Below, piece by piece: positions 7,831-16,311 of a DNA stretch of 41,432 nt. Both the position numbers and the translations under genes were made by a program. Under the pieces are notes generated by a model, which was not told the origin of the DNA, searched no databases, and saw only the letters and a list, made by a program, of their open reading frames with translations. Source of the DNA: an uncultured Burkholderiales bacterium (lineage in GTDB: Bacteria > Pseudomonadota > Gammaproteobacteria > Burkholderiales > Burkholderiaceae_C); assembly GCA_903828695.1 (NCBI GenBank), contig CAIKNE010000041.1, positions 1 through 41,432 on the forward strand, in the 5' to 3' direction. Numbering within the stretch: the first letter of the stretch is position 1; each line of letters begins with the position of its first letter.

Positions 7831-8823
7831 TTAACCCTTTTCGCTATCCAAGTGCGACATCATGAGTTCTGCATACCTAGTCCCCGAGGCAATACCTATT
7901 GGAAATGATTCATCCAACAAGTGCAACTCTTGCTGACTTAATTTGATGTCCAATCCTTTAAGAGAATCCTTTAATGTTAGAGTTCTCCTACTCCCTACCA
8001 GTGGGAATATATCCACCCCTTTAGCCAATACCCAAGCAATAGCAATCTGAGGGATAGAAGCGTGTTTCTCTTTTGCCATCTTTCTTAGGGGCTCTAGCAA
8101 GGCCAGATTTTGTTTGAGGTTGTCACCTACAAACCGGGGACTGTGACTGCGAAAGTCACTTTGAACTATAGGTTTATCACCCCAATTGGGATCAAAAAGG
8201 CCACGCGAAAGGACACCGTAAGCGGTGATTCCAACCCCTAACGCTCGGCAGGTCTTCAGTACTGATTGCTCGATTCCTCTTGACAGTAAGGAATACTCAA
8301 TTTGTAAATCCGAGATAGGATGAACTGAGACCGCCCTCTTGATTGTCTCGCTACCCATCTCTGATAGCCCTATATATTTGACGTATCCCGCTTTGACCAT
8401 GTCTGCAATAGCACCAATGGTTTCCTCAATGGGTACAGTAGGATCTAACCTGGCAGGTCTATAAATATCTATGTATTCAGTTTTAAGTCGCTTCAAACTA
8501 TAAGCCAAGGACGACTTTACCGCAGCGGGTCTGCCGTCAAAGCCATGCCATCCTCCACTTGGATCCCTTTGAGCTCCAAATTTAACGCTTAGCAGATATG
8601 ACTCACGAGGAACGCCATCGAGCGCTTCGGCCAGTAAAAGCTCGTTATGTCCCATGCCATAAAAATCACCCGTATCCAGTAAATTGACTCCTGAGTCAAG
8701 GGCTAATTTAATTGTCGCAATGCTCTCTTGTCGATCCGCAGGACCATAGAAATCGGACATTCCCATACACCCTAAGCCCACCAATGAGCTTGAGGGACCA
8801 TTTCTGCCAAGATTATTTTTCAT
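7831..8823 (-). CDS. aldo/keto reductase
   Basis: A 330-residue NADPH-dependent aldo/keto reductase. The TIM-barrel signature G-L-G-C-M-G-M-S is at the start, and catalytic Asp50, Tyr55 (D-T-G-D-F-Y-G) and Lys81 (S-V-K-F-G) are present. The usual catalytic His is replaced by Ala124 in Y-R-P-A-R-L-D-P; I recall this RPARLDP form from a recurrent aldo/keto reductase subgroup, so it is not a mutation peculiar to this gene. The late G-S-R-R-T-L and L-D-E-S-F segments fit cofactor binding. It probably heads an operon with the HCCA isomerase-like gene. It is divergent from the DMT transporter across a 274-base gap in which I see no gene. Confidence 0.87.
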   Translation of the reverse strand: MKNNLGRNGPSSSLVGLGCMGMSDFYGPADRQESIATIKLALDSGVNLLDTGDFYGMGHNELLLAEALDGVPRESYLLSVKFGAQRDPSGGWHGFDGRPAAVKSSLAYSLKRLKTEYIDIYRPARLDPTVPIEETIGAIADMVKAGYVKYIGLSEMGSETIKRAVSVHPISDLQIEYSLLSRGIEQSVLKTCRALGVGITAYGVLSRGLFDPNWGDKPIVQSDFRSHSPRFVGDNLKQNLALLEPLRKMAKEKHASIPQIAIAWVLAKGVDIFPLVGSRRTLTLKDSLKGLDIKLSQQELHLLDESFPIGIASGTRYAELMMSHLDSEKG

Positions 8824-9097
8824 AGATTAACTCCAATATTAAGCAAAATGTTTGTTCAATCAAAATTTATGCTCAAATTTCTAGTCAAGCATCATTAATC
8901 GATCAATGTTTTTTTGAAATGAATTCAGTCGTAAATTGAATGAAATCCCTACGATTTTCAAAGAATTTAAAACACACCAAGCACTTCAAAAACTTAAGTC
9001 ACTAAGTGAGCGTTGATTGAACGGCTTCCCAACCAAGCGCTACCAAGGGTAATCCATAGGGCGATTATGCTCTGATTTTAATTCCATTGAAAGCACA

Positions 9098-10024
9098 ATG
9101 GGAACCATGAGCACACCTGAACTTTCAAGACCAGTGAATAAACTTTCAACTCAAGCATTTCTAACCTTGCTGTTGATCGGCTTCATAATGGGGGCCAATC
9201 ACGTCTGTGCACGCTTTGCATTCAATGATGGCCTAAGTGTGATGACCGCCGTATGGGTAAGATCAAGTGTTACGAGTTTAATTATCTTGGGCTTAATCAT
9301 TTACCAAAGGATTCCCAGATCTATTTCAAGTTCGCACATTAAGTATTTAATTATTGTAGGAATACTGATCACCATTCAAAGCACAAGTCTCTATGCGGCA
9401 GTTGCAAGAATGCCAGTTGCATTAGCACTCCTAGCTTTTAATACTTATCCACTTTTTGTTGCACTTTTGGCTAGACTAATCTACAAAGAAGTCATAGAGT
9501 CAAAGGTAATATGGTTAATGCCCATCATTCTCGTTGGACTTGGTTTAGCACTGGATGTCTTTGGTGTAACAACAGCTGCAGGAGCTTTGGAACAGTGGAG
9601 AGTAATAGGCTTGGGTGTTGCTTTTGCATTAACAGCGTCGCTAAGTTTCTCATTCGCATTACTATTAACACAGCACCGAACATCCGGCTTAGACGGACGA
9701 ATAAGGTCCGTTATAACTCTAGGGATGGTGTCTTTATTAACACTGGCTATTTGTATGGTCCAAGGTGGGCCAGTGTGGCCTGAGCATTTTTCAGGATGGA
9801 TAGGATTATTATTACTGACTATTCTTTACGGAACGGGGTTCACCATTATGTTCACCGTTTTACCTCGTTTGGGAGCTGTTGGAAACACTTCTATTATGAA
9901 TGTAGAGCCAGTCTGCGCTCTTGTATTAGCCTGGCTTATCTTAGATCAGCATGTATCCATGTCGCAAATATTGGGAGCTTTAGTTGTCGTGACAGGAGCG
10001 ATCATGCTGGGACTTCGAAAGTAA
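9098..10024 (+). CDS. DMT-superfamily (EamA) transporter
   Basis: A 308-residue inner-membrane protein with ten predicted hydrophobic segments arranged as two EamA repeats (roughly residues 19-150 and 170-305). This is the pattern of drug/metabolite exporters such as RhaT- and EamA-type permeases. Members export amino acids, drugs or metabolites; specificity cannot be inferred. Both ATG 9098 and ATG 9107 are possible starts; the second has GGGA a few bases upstream. The gene is convergent with the alpha/beta hydrolase at 10060 and divergent from the aldo/keto reductase. Confidence 0.85.
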   Translation: MGTMSTPELSRPVNKLSTQAFLTLLLIGFIMGANHVCARFAFNDGLSVMTAVWVRSSVTSLIILGLIIYQRIPRSISSSHIKYLIIVGILITIQSTSLYAAVARMPVALALLAFNTYPLFVALLARLIYKEVIESKVIWLMPIILVGLGLALDVFGVTTAAGALEQWRVIGLGVAFALTASLSFSFALLLTQHRTSGLDGRIRSVITLGMVSLLTLAICMVQGGPVWPEHFSGWIGLLLLTILYGTGFTIMFTVLPRLGAVGNTSIMNVEPVCALVLAWLILDQHVSMSQILGALVVVTGAIMLGLRK

Positions 10025-10059
10025 CCCAATGTTCACTCCAAATAGACGTTCATCAGAAC

Positions 10060-10863
10060 TTAATTTAAGAACTCTCTTAGTAGGTCTAAAACCACATCTG
10101 GAGCCTCTGCCATCAGCGCATGCCCTACGCCTGGAATAATCTCTAACCGTACACCCTTAATTTGCTCTGCTAACTTAAGCGCAGCCTTTGCGGAGGTCAT
10201 TCTGTCCTGAGCTCCCGCAATAATTAAAGTAGGTACGCAAAGTGCACTTAACCTCTCTTGGTCGACACTATAGTTATTACATGCACATAAATCAATGTAA
10301 AACACGCCTTTAATTTGACGCTCCATCAACCGTTGGTTAACACCTAGCATCCACATCCCTGGAACGGTATTGCGTCCGATTTGGGCCCGAGTTGAATGTG
10401 AGAAATTATTAACCATTGAGATGGCTTTTGCCTCGTTATTTTGTGCTGCATCCAGAAGGACATCGGATACTGGCATGGGAAGGGAAGTTCCAATTAAAGC
10501 TATTTTCTTGATTCGATCAGGAAATGCACATGCGACATCTAAAGCAACGAGGGATCCCATGCTGTGGCCAACAATATAGGCTTGTGAGATATTGAATAGG
10601 TCCAACAACTGATGCGTCCAGTTGGCAAGCTCCTCAACAGTTTGTAGTGGACTCCCTTCACTCAAGCCATGCCCAGGTAAATCTGGCGCAAAGGTGTTAT
10701 AACCGTGGTGAGCAAACCACCTACTTTGCAATGCCCAACACGAGTGATCTTGTTGAGCACCGTGGATAAAGATAATGGAGGGTTTATTTGATGAGATCTG
10801 AGCTTGGGCATCAGCTTTACCCAAATAAACAAATGCACTTTGCGCGTTAATCTCTATTTTCAT
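10060..10863 (-). CDS. alpha/beta hydrolase
   Basis: A 267-residue alpha/beta-hydrolase with an intact triad by position: nucleophile Ser101 in G-H-S-M-G, Asp220 in A-G-A-Q-D and His248 in G-V-G-H-A. The oxyanion motif H-G-A-Q is at residues 34-37 and the D-L-P-G-H-G-L-S segment near 61-68 is typical of the esterase/C-C hydrolase branch. No signal peptide, so it is cytoplasmic. It starts one base after the metY stop (TGA-C-ATG), so it is translationally coupled to metY. A role removing acyl groups (homoserine esters, or an ester substrate linked to sulfur metabolism) is possible but is only inferred from that coupling. Confidence 0.85.
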   Translation of the reverse strand: MKIEINAQSAFVYLGKADAQAQISSNKPSIIFIHGAQQDHSCWALQSRWFAHHGYNTFAPDLPGHGLSEGSPLQTVEELANWTHQLLDLFNISQAYIVGHSMGSLVALDVACAFPDRIKKIALIGTSLPMPVSDVLLDAAQNNEAKAISMVNNFSHSTRAQIGRNTVPGMWMLGVNQRLMERQIKGVFYIDLCACNNYSVDQERLSALCVPTLIIAGAQDRMTSAKAALKLAEQIKGVRLEIIPGVGHALMAEAPDVVLDLLREFLN

Positions 10864-10864
10864 G

Positions 10865-12160
10865 TCACACCCTTGCAGCAGCCGTTAGGCCTTTTTTAAG
10901 ATCATCGATCAAATCTCTTGGGTCTTCCAGCCCAATGGATAACCTTATTGTTCCTGGATGTATACCTGATAGTATTAAATCTTGATCCGACATTCTGAAA
11001 TGAGTTGTAGATGCGGGGTGAATGACCAGGGACTTGGCGTCACCTACATTGGCAAGATGAGAAAAAACATTCAAAGCTTCTATGAATCGTTTTCCAGCCG
11101 CTCTCCCTCCTTTTAGATTAAAGGTAAATACAGACGAACTCCCTTTCGGTAAAAGTTGCTTGGCCAATTGATGGTCTGGATGACTTTCTAAATCAGGGTG
11201 CACAACCGATGAAACTTCCCCTGCTTCGATCAACCTTTCTTGCAAATAACCCAACACTGCCCTCGTATTCTCAATATGTTTGGCCATTCGCAAACCCAAA
11301 GTTTCCATGCCCTGAAGGATATGAAAAGCTGACATCGGGCTCAAACAAGCTCCAAAGTCCCTGAGTCCTTCACGCCTTGCTCGTAATAAAAAAGCGGCTA
11401 CTGTTGACTCATCAGAAAAATTCATTCCATGAAATCCAACGTATTCCTCCGCTAGACCGGGAAACTTCCCACTAGCACGCCAATCAAACTTACCCGAATC
11501 AACGACAACTCCACCAATCACAGTACCGTGTCCACTGAGAAATTTGGTTGCAGAGTGGAAAATTAAATCCGCACCAAAGTCAAAGGGTTTGAGCAAATAA
11601 GGGGTAGTGAAGGTAGCATCCACTAATAAGGGAAGGTTGTGGGCGTGCGCAATATCGGATACCACGGATATATTTAAAACATCCAAACCTGGATTGCCTA
11701 ATACCTCGCCAAATAGTAGCCTTGTCTCTGGCCTAATTGCTTGTGACCAAGCCAAGGGATCGCGTGGATCGACAAATGTTGTCGTAATTCCAAAACGCGG
11801 TAAGGTATATGCAAGTAAATTATGGGAGCCGCCATAAAGGGACCTACTCGCAACAATATGCCCGCCAGTGCCCATTAGGGTTGAAATCACCAAATGCAGA
11901 GCAGCCTGTCCAGAAGCAACGGCAACGGCGCCCACTCCCCCCTCTAGGGCAGCAATTCGCTCCTCGAATACGGCTGTGGTTGGATTAGAAATTCTAGAAT
12001 AAACATGCCCTCCCCGCTCCATGTTAAAAAGTGAGGCCGCATGATCTGTATCTTGGAACACATAGGAGGTCGTAAGGTAAATGGGCTGGGCTCTGGCACC
12101 AAACTCCTGATCGGGCGTCTGACCAGCGTGCAACGATAAAGTATCGAACTTGAATGGCAT
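10865..12160 (-). CDS. metY: O-acetylhomoserine sulfhydrylase (Cys/Met PLP enzyme)
   Basis: A 431-residue PLP enzyme of the Cys/Met metabolism family, matching the long O-acetylhomoserine aminocarboxypropyltransferase type (about 430 residues) rather than the shorter MetB/MetZ type. The start L-H-A-G-Q-T-P-D is typical. Tyr54/Arg56 in VYSRISNPT bind phosphate, Asp181 contacts the PLP ring nitrogen and Lys206 in S-A-T-K-F-L-S-G-H-G forms the Schiff base. It makes homocysteine from O-acetylhomoserine and sulfide in the methionine pathway. It is the first gene of a pair with the coupled hydrolase downstream. Confidence 0.88.
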   Translation of the reverse strand: MPFKFDTLSLHAGQTPDQEFGARAQPIYLTTSYVFQDTDHAASLFNMERGGHVYSRISNPTTAVFEERIAALEGGVGAVAVASGQAALHLVISTLMGTGGHIVASRSLYGGSHNLLAYTLPRFGITTTFVDPRDPLAWSQAIRPETRLLFGEVLGNPGLDVLNISVVSDIAHAHNLPLLVDATFTTPYLLKPFDFGADLIFHSATKFLSGHGTVIGGVVVDSGKFDWRASGKFPGLAEEYVGFHGMNFSDESTVAAFLLRARREGLRDFGACLSPMSAFHILQGMETLGLRMAKHIENTRAVLGYLQERLIEAGEVSSVVHPDLESHPDHQLAKQLLPKGSSSVFTFNLKGGRAAGKRFIEALNVFSHLANVGDAKSLVIHPASTTHFRMSDQDLILSGIHPGTIRLSIGLEDPRDLIDDLKKGLTAAARV

Positions 12161-12219
12161 ATTCTTTAACCTTTAACTGGATCGGTGTGTTTAATTTTCA
12201 AGTAATAAGCTCGATCTTT

Positions 12220-14334
12220 CTATTGCAAGACTTTACTCTCAACAGCCTCTTTTATTAATCGTTCTGCATCTTCTTTTAAGAGAAACCCTGCTTTCATGGC
12301 CCTATTTGTGGCTTTCTTTACCGCGTCGACATAACCGTCGTGCGAAACATATCGCTCCTCAAGAGAGAGTCGGGGGTCGCCGTTCAAGCTTCTCTCATGA
12401 GATGTTCTTGCAAAGGGAATCATTCCCCCAACGTAATCACAAATTTGACCTCGGTGAAAAGGTTTTACATTTCCAGAGGCGATATTCCATCCCAAGTAAG
12501 TCCCCAGGGGGGCCTCCAAAAGCACGACAGGGACGCCCCCTAATTCATTACCATCTGCATTTACTTTGGGTGCGTACATTGGCAAAATTTGTTTAATCGC
12601 AGGGGGCACGTTGCTAATTTCTCCGTACCCCTCATCTCCATTGAAATTCTTTCCCCAGTCATAATCTATCAGGGGCATGATGAAATCTGCCTCTGGAGCA
12701 GTTGAACGCAACTGGGGGATTGTGGGAAAGCCAATTGCAATTTTATTTGCAGGGGCTAAGGTTTTGTCTTTAAGAGTTGGCCATTGACTCTTGGGCGGTT
12801 CAACTCCTTTCATGACCCAATTTCTGAAATGAACTCTTAATGCATTCACAGTCTCAGTATGGGGCACGGGATTGAGTGGATAAAGACCAACCCCGTAATT
12901 ATTTCCTGGGCAGGCGGCACCCTCTGTGGGTAATCCAACACCCGGTAAACTTGAGTTAAAGCCACCACTACCGCCACCGTGATTAGAGCTAGCAATGTAG
13001 TAGCGACGAACATTAGACGGCAAAGGCAAATCTGACTTACCGTCCGTTCCAACCCATTCTGGTGTTAATTTAAGCGCCCAAACTTCTGCAGAGCCGAAGT
13101 GCTCTATTATTTTGGGACAGGTATGGGTTTGTGTACAACGGTCCAACAAACCTATAGATCGACCTCCACGGGCTTTGTCTTTGTAAGGCAACCACCACTG
13201 CGGGCCTTCGCTTCCAACTTGGTAGAGTTCCAGTACACCGTCTGGCTGAGCCCATCTAAAATTCAAAGAAATACGTCTTCCTGCAATGATAGGCCATAGC
13301 CCGTCGTGAACTTGAGCTCCATCTTCATTTTGATTAAATCCAAGATACAGCCACCCACGAAGGAAATTGCCAGACTGAGATACCCCACGGCCAATGCTGT
13401 GAGTAACTAAACCAGCTATTGGATTAGGTGTACCAAAATCATCGACTTTAGAATTTTTAAAGAAAAAACCTAAATCACGCCATGCTGCAAATCCAATGCC
13501 CAAGACATATGCGTCCTGCGAGGGAAATACAACTTGATACAGTTTTGAGATATCAAATCCATTGCGCAAGCATATCTGCGTAGGATCAGGTACGCCCGGA
13601 AATGGATTAGAGGAGTCACACCTTCCCCAAGACCAGTCTTCTGCTGGGATAGGAGTTTCACCAATGACTTCGCCGCGTGTAGACTCCGCAACTCTTGAAA
13701 CCATTTTGGACTGCGATGTGTCAAGTGTGGAGGGTTTATAAGGTACGGGATTAGTTTGAACAATCAAAGGCTGGGAGTTAGGACCACCTCTATTGACGAT
13801 TCTCCCAAGAACGTTACCAGAAATAGAGGTGCCGTCTGGGTTATGCGCAATCGGCACTTGTAACCAGTGAGACCTATCCACTCCAGCCGTGGACCTAACT
13901 GAGGTCGCTCCAGAGTTATCGCCTTGCCAAGCACTAGTCAAATCTATATCGCCATTTGTTCTTTCTGCAATGACGTTGGCCCGCCTCAAGCCTCTATTGG
14001 GTACTTCATGCCACATTAAGCCACTTGCCTTTGTAGCATCTAGGGGACGGGTTAAAACAAAGGTAGCAACGTAATGAACTTTACCGTCTTTTTCCTTTGC
14101 AAGCTCAATATCATTAATAATTCTGTTCTTTGAGCTCTTCGGATCAATTTCTCCAAAGGCCCTACCAGCAATTTGCACAGAATCAACGCCACCGGTCTCG
14201 GACGCAGGCAGAGGCTTTGTCTCGTCCACAATGATTTTTATGACTCTTGCATTAACCGACAAAGGAGAAAAAACGAAAAGGAAAATCAAGATGCTAATGC
14301 AGTTACTTACTTTGTATATAAAAGATTTATTCAT
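12220..14334 (-). CDS. secreted alpha/beta hydrolase domain protein (Abhydrolase_10-like)
   Basis: A 704-residue exported protein. A signal peptide covers residues 1-29 (hydrophobic 11-24, cleavage near VNA). The body matches the large alpha/beta-hydrolase-domain family with the nucleophile motif G-V-S-Q-S-G-N-F-L-R (probable nucleophile Ser319 or Ser321; the family motif reads GvSQSGrfLR). Several cysteines (near residues 239, 255, 393, 399 and 465) may form disulfides in the periplasm. Such proteins are large esterase-like enzymes of uncertain substrate. It lies downstream of ugpE on the same strand with a 178-base gap, so it may be independent. An esterase outside the cytoplasm would suit the glycerophosphodiester genes, but this is inference. 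Confidence 0.72.
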   Translation of the reverse strand: MNKSFIYKVSNCISILIFLFVFSPLSVNARVIKIIVDETKPLPASETGGVDSVQIAGRAFGEIDPKSSKNRIINDIELAKEKDGKVHYVATFVLTRPLDATKASGLMWHEVPNRGLRRANVIAERTNGDIDLTSAWQGDNSGATSVRSTAGVDRSHWLQVPIAHNPDGTSISGNVLGRIVNRGGPNSQPLIVQTNPVPYKPSTLDTSQSKMVSRVAESTRGEVIGETPIPAEDWSWGRCDSSNPFPGVPDPTQICLRNGFDISKLYQVVFPSQDAYVLGIGFAAWRDLGFFFKNSKVDDFGTPNPIAGLVTHSIGRGVSQSGNFLRGWLYLGFNQNEDGAQVHDGLWPIIAGRRISLNFRWAQPDGVLELYQVGSEGPQWWLPYKDKARGGRSIGLLDRCTQTHTCPKIIEHFGSAEVWALKLTPEWVGTDGKSDLPLPSNVRRYYIASSNHGGGSGGFNSSLPGVGLPTEGAACPGNNYGVGLYPLNPVPHTETVNALRVHFRNWVMKGVEPPKSQWPTLKDKTLAPANKIAIGFPTIPQLRSTAPEADFIMPLIDYDWGKNFNGDEGYGEISNVPPAIKQILPMYAPKVNADGNELGGVPVVLLEAPLGTYLGWNIASGNVKPFHRGQICDYVGGMIPFARTSHERSLNGDPRLSLEERYVSHDGYVDAVKKATNRAMKAGFLLKEDAERLIKEAVESKVLQ

Positions 14335-14512
14335 ATTATTAAATTCGTTTATCTATACGGATCGACAATTCAAGGTTGTCAAACTATATAGTTTCCTAAC
14401 CCGCTAAAACAGACTTATATGAGCACCAAAATATCAAAACTGCTTGACCGAAAGCCGTATTGAATAAGAATTCAAAAATTCTTTGACAACATAAGAAAAT
14501 TAGTTCCAATAT

Positions 14513-15364
14513 TTATTTCTCAGAATCGACAAGTCCCTTCACAAACCATTTTTGCATTCCAACGACCACCAAAGCTGGGGGCACCATTGCTAATATTGCA
14601 CAAGCCATAACCAGATTCCAAGTTATTTGCGTATCGCCCCCAGTACTTAAGTTATGTATTCCCATAACGATAGGATACATTTGTTCATCCGTACTAATCA
14701 GTAAGGGCCATAGATATTGATTCCAACCATAAATAAACTGAATCACAAATAACGCAGCAATACTTGTCCTGGAAAGTGGCAACAAAATATGCCAGAAGAA
14801 ACGCCACGGTGAGGCACCGTCCATCTTAGCGGCTTCTGTTATTTCGTCTGGCAGAGTTAGAAAAAATTGTCGGAATAAAAAAGTAGCTGTGGCTGATGCT
14901 GTCAAGGGAACGATTAATCCAGTATATGTATTGACCAAACCAAGATCTGCAATTACTTTATAGGTCGGAACAATTCGCACTTCAACGGGCAACATTAACG
15001 TTAGGAAAATACCCCAAAATACTAATTTCCTAAATGGAAATCTGAAATAAACAACCGCGAAGGCACTCATAATTGAAATCACTATTTTTCCAGTTGCCAC
15101 ACCGAGAGCCATTACCAGGCTCACCCAAAGCATTCTGCTTACAAGGAGCCTACTATTAAATCCAGAATCATTACCGGTGAGAATAGAATAATAATTTTCA
15201 AACATCTTTGAGCCAAACCACAAAGGAACAGGGCTTTGAGACATCTCCTGGGCCGAGTGGGTAGACGCAACCAATGCAAGATAAATAGGAAAAGCAACCA
15301 CTGCCACACCCAAGCACAAGATAAAATGAGAAAAGTAGTCAAGAATTTTATTTTGCTCAACCAT
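14513..15364 (-). CDS. ugpE: sn-glycerol-3-phosphate ABC transporter permease UgpE
   Basis: A 283-residue inner-membrane permease of the MalG/UgpE type with six hydrophobic segments. The EAA loop E-A-A-K-M-D-G-A-S-P-W-R-F-F-W is at about residues 177-191, and the preceding R-I-V-P-T-Y-K and the N-Q-Y-L-W-P-L segment are characteristic of UgpE. It pairs with UgpA three bases upstream and with the UgpB receptor to import glycerol-3-phosphate or glycerophosphodiesters. In most genomes ugpC, the ATPase, follows; here an unrelated hydrolase does, so the ATPase must come from elsewhere. Confidence 0.9.
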   Translation of the reverse strand: MVEQNKILDYFSHFILCLGVAVVAFPIYLALVASTHSAQEMSQSPVPLWFGSKMFENYYSILTGNDSGFNSRLLVSRMLWVSLVMALGVATGKIVISIMSAFAVVYFRFPFRKLVFWGIFLTLMLPVEVRIVPTYKVIADLGLVNTYTGLIVPLTASATATFLFRQFFLTLPDEITEAAKMDGASPWRFFWHILLPLSRTSIAALFVIQFIYGWNQYLWPLLISTDEQMYPIVMGIHNLSTGGDTQITWNLVMACAILAMVPPALVVVGMQKWFVKGLVDSEK

Positions 15365-15367
15365 GAT

Positions 15368-16255
15368 TTAATAATTAACTCTGCTCTCAATGTAGCGAAA
15401 CTGAATGATTGTCAAAATAATCACAATACACATAAGCACTATAGATTGAGCTGCAGAACCACCCAAATCCATAGCTTTAAAACCGTCAAAATAAACTTTA
15501 TAGATTAGGATTGAAGTATCTTTTCCCGGCCCCCCTTTGGTAGTCGCATCCACGACTCCAAAGGTATCAAAAAAAGCATAAACGGTATTAGCAACCAATA
15601 GAAAAAATGTTGTCGGAGACAGTAAGGGAAGTTGGATCGTCCAAAAACGACGTACAACTGAAGCACCGTCAATTGCAGCTGCCTCAATGAGAGACTTTGG
15701 AATATTTTGCAGTCCTGCCAAAAAAAAGAGAAAGTTATATGAAATCTGTTTCCAAACTGATGCAACAACTATCAATATCATTGCGTGATTACTATTGAGT
15801 AATATATTCCACTGGACCCCAAACTTAACCAATAGGTTGGGTAATAATCCAATAGAGGGTGCAAATAAAAAGAGCCAGATGATCCCAGCAACTACTGGAG
15901 CAACTGCATATGGCAATATCAGCAGTGTTCTATAAATAAACTTACCGCGTACAACACGGTCTGCAAAAAAAGCTAATAACAAGGATATAGAGATACCAAT
16001 AAAAGCAACGGATACTGAAAAAATTGCCGTCGTTTTAAATGAAGCCAGATAGGACTCATCTTGCCATAGCGATCGAAAATTATCCAAACCCGACCACTCT
16101 ACTGAACTACCGAATGGGTCCGATTGCTCAAACGACTGAACTAACGCCTGACCTGCTGGCCAGAAAAAAAAGACGAGAACGATAAAAATCTGGGGAGCTA
16201 ACAATACCCAAGGTATCCAAGATGATTGGAAGAAAACCTTTTTATCATTACTCAA
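15368..16255 (-). CDS. ugpA: sn-glycerol-3-phosphate ABC transporter permease UgpA
   Basis: A 295-residue inner-membrane permease of the MalF/UgpA type with six hydrophobic segments. The EAA loop E-A-A-A-I-D-G-A-S-V-V-R-R-F-W is in the expected place in the second half, and T-K-G-G-P-G-K-D-T is the usual UgpA motif following it. It forms the transmembrane channel with UgpE. A strong hairpin lies between ugpB and this gene and may lower its expression relative to the receptor. The ugpE start follows 3 bases after this stop. Confidence 0.92.
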   Translation of the reverse strand: MSNDKKVFFQSSWIPWVLLAPQIFIVLVFFFWPAGQALVQSFEQSDPFGSSVEWSGLDNFRSLWQDESYLASFKTTAIFSVSVAFIGISISLLLAFFADRVVRGKFIYRTLLILPYAVAPVVAGIIWLFLFAPSIGLLPNLLVKFGVQWNILLNSNHAMILIVVASVWKQISYNFLFFLAGLQNIPKSLIEAAAIDGASVVRRFWTIQLPLLSPTTFFLLVANTVYAFFDTFGVVDATTKGGPGKDTSILIYKVYFDGFKAMDLGGSAAQSIVLMCIVIILTIIQFRYIESRVNY

Positions 16256-16274
16256 AATTTAGACATCCAAAAAC

Positions 16275-16295
16275 AAGGGGCTTTATGAGCCCCTT
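16275..16295 (-). terminator. hairpin between ugpB and ugpA (attenuating terminator)
   Basis: A perfect 8-bp stem, AAGGGGCT with AGCCCCTT (16275-16282 with 16288-16295) and a 5-base loop, followed on the minus strand by TGTTTTTGG. It sits in the 56-base gap between ugpB and ugpA. Such hairpins after a receptor gene often cut transcription or protect the 5' message, giving more receptor than permease. Confidence 0.6.
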
Positions 16296-16311
16296 TTGAT
16301 TTTTATGATTG

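Noticed and set aside
8410-8480. Loss of the catalytic His in the aldo/keto reductase
   Set aside because: The Y-R-P-A-R-L-D-P form recurs in a known aldo/keto reductase subgroup, so it is not a peculiarity of this gene.
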